Origin: Rhizobium ecuadorense
GTDB lineage: Bacteria > Pseudomonadota > Alphaproteobacteria > Rhizobiales > Rhizobiaceae
Length of the DNA: 64,000 nucleotides
Assembly: GCF_001187535.1 (NCBI RefSeq)
Contig: NZ_LFIO01001790.1
Span: 62,001-126,000 of the forward strand
Reading direction: 5' to 3'
Positions 63,607 through 64,000 of this stretch are shown piece after piece. Both the position numbers and the translations under genes were made by a program. How positions within the stretch are numbered: the first letter of the stretch is position 1; every line of letters starts with the position of its first letter. The notes under the pieces are model-generated. The model did not search any database, was not told the origin of the DNA, and saw nothing but the letters and a program-made list of their open reading frames with translations.

Positions 63607-64000
63607 ATGATGACTTCAAATAGCGAAAGCATGGCGCAGACGCGCGAGACCGGCACGCTCGGCAAACTGATGGTTCTGCTCGATCTCGTCACCCATGCGG
63701 AGGCACCGCTGCGTTTCACCGATATCCTGGCTCGTGCCGGCCAGCCGCGCGGGACATTGCATCGCCAGTTGAGCCATCTGGTGGAGGAAGGGCTGCTTGA
63801 GCTTGATGGCGACGGCCGTTATGCGCCGGGCCTGCGCCTGCTCGATTTTGCTGCGCGCAGCTGGGCGCGCAACGAATTCCGCCTGATTGCCGAGCCGCAC
63901 CTCGCCGAGCTGCAGCAGGCGACCGGCGAGACGGTGCATCTCGGTGTTTTGAGGGGCCAGTCGATCATCTATCTCGACAAGGTCGACGGCCGTCAGCCGG
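63607..64000 (+). CDS. IclR-family regulator of the galactonate operon (3' end outside window)
   Basis: 131 codons of an IclR regulator before the right edge cuts it. The N-terminal wHTH (LGKLMVLLDLVTHAEAPLRF, GQPRGTLHRQLSHLVEEGLL) and the start of the effector domain (ATGETVHLGVLRGQSIIYLDK) are clear. IclR proteins of this kind (KdgR-like) control sugar-acid catabolism. It is divergent from the SDR-dgoK-dgoA-lactonase operon, its probable target. ATG 63607; a second ATG follows at 63610. Confidence 0.92.
   Translation, partial: MMTSNSESMAQTRETGTLGKLMVLLDLVTHAEAPLRFTDILARAGQPRGTLHRQLSHLVEEGLLELDGDGRYAPGLRLLDFAARSWARNEFRLIAEPHLAELQQATGETVHLGVLRGQSIIYLDKVDGRQP

Overview
The window reads as ordinary chromosomal DNA of a Rhizobium-type alphaproteobacterium, most like the R. 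etli / R. leguminosarum group. The grounds are high GC, alphaproteobacterial forms of housekeeping genes (hisS-hisZ-hisG, waaA-lpxK, groESL behind a CIRCE box, DUF4170, DUF2093), a likely LpxQ-type lipid A oxidase, and several families of rhizobial intergenic palindromes. There is no rRNA, tRNA, CRISPR array, transposase or prophage gene that I can see, so the genus is inference. Both ends cut genes: a Pit phosphate transporter on the left and an IclR regulator on the right. || Layout. 1-7.3 kb: pit, a Nudix hydrolase, a LysR regulator with an S-adenosylhomocysteine-hydrolase-like enzyme, a quinone oxidoreductase divergent from its LysR, and a LysR divergent from glycolate oxidase. 7.4-11.5 kb: glcDEF, split by a palindromic repeat. 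11.5-19.9 kb: envelope and secreted proteins (LpxQ-like barrel, two tandem YkuD L,D-transpeptidases), tag, a HAD phosphatase, an aldo/keto reductase and a small Met/His-rich copper-type pair. 20-23.5 kb: hisS-hisZ-hisG. 23.6-28.2 kb: DoxX, GST, a PAS-like small protein and groESL. 28.4-35 kb: HAD, ribF, a PIN/Phd toxin-antitoxin pair, ileS and a lipoprotein. 35-39.3 kb: tadA, an RsuA/RluB pseudouridine synthase with a long repetitive Arg/Gly/Asp tail, rsmD and a patatin. 39.3-41.7 kb: a PepSY / DUF2946 metal-uptake cluster. 41.7-49.6 kb: a Kef antiporter, pmbA, an IMPase-family phosphatase, DUF4170, waaA, a HAD phosphatase and lpxK. 49.6-53.4 kb: a self-contained GntR plus sugar ABC transporter cassette lying between lpxK and DUF2093-mutL. 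56-59.3 kb: a PAS-PAS-REC-REC protein and a GGDEF/EAL protein. 60.3-64 kb: a De Ley-Doudoroff type galactose/galactonate operon (SDR, dgoK, dgoA, SMP-30 lactonase) divergent from an IclR regulator. || How the genes work together. glcDEF oxidises glycolate under the divergent LysR. HisZ and HisG form the two-subunit ATP phosphoribosyltransferase, placed next to hisS, HisZ's paralogue. waaA and lpxK build the Kdo-lipid A core, and the LpxQ-like barrel would modify it at the outer membrane. The SDR, lactonase, DgoK and DgoA supply four of the five steps from galactose to pyruvate plus glyceraldehyde-3-phosphate; the dehydratase is not in view. I found no unmistakable new defence or biosynthetic system. 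The units most worth following are the LysR/SAHH-like pair, the GntR-ABC cassette, the PAS-REC / degenerate-GGDEF pair, the repetitive tail of the pseudouridine synthase and the IclR operator.
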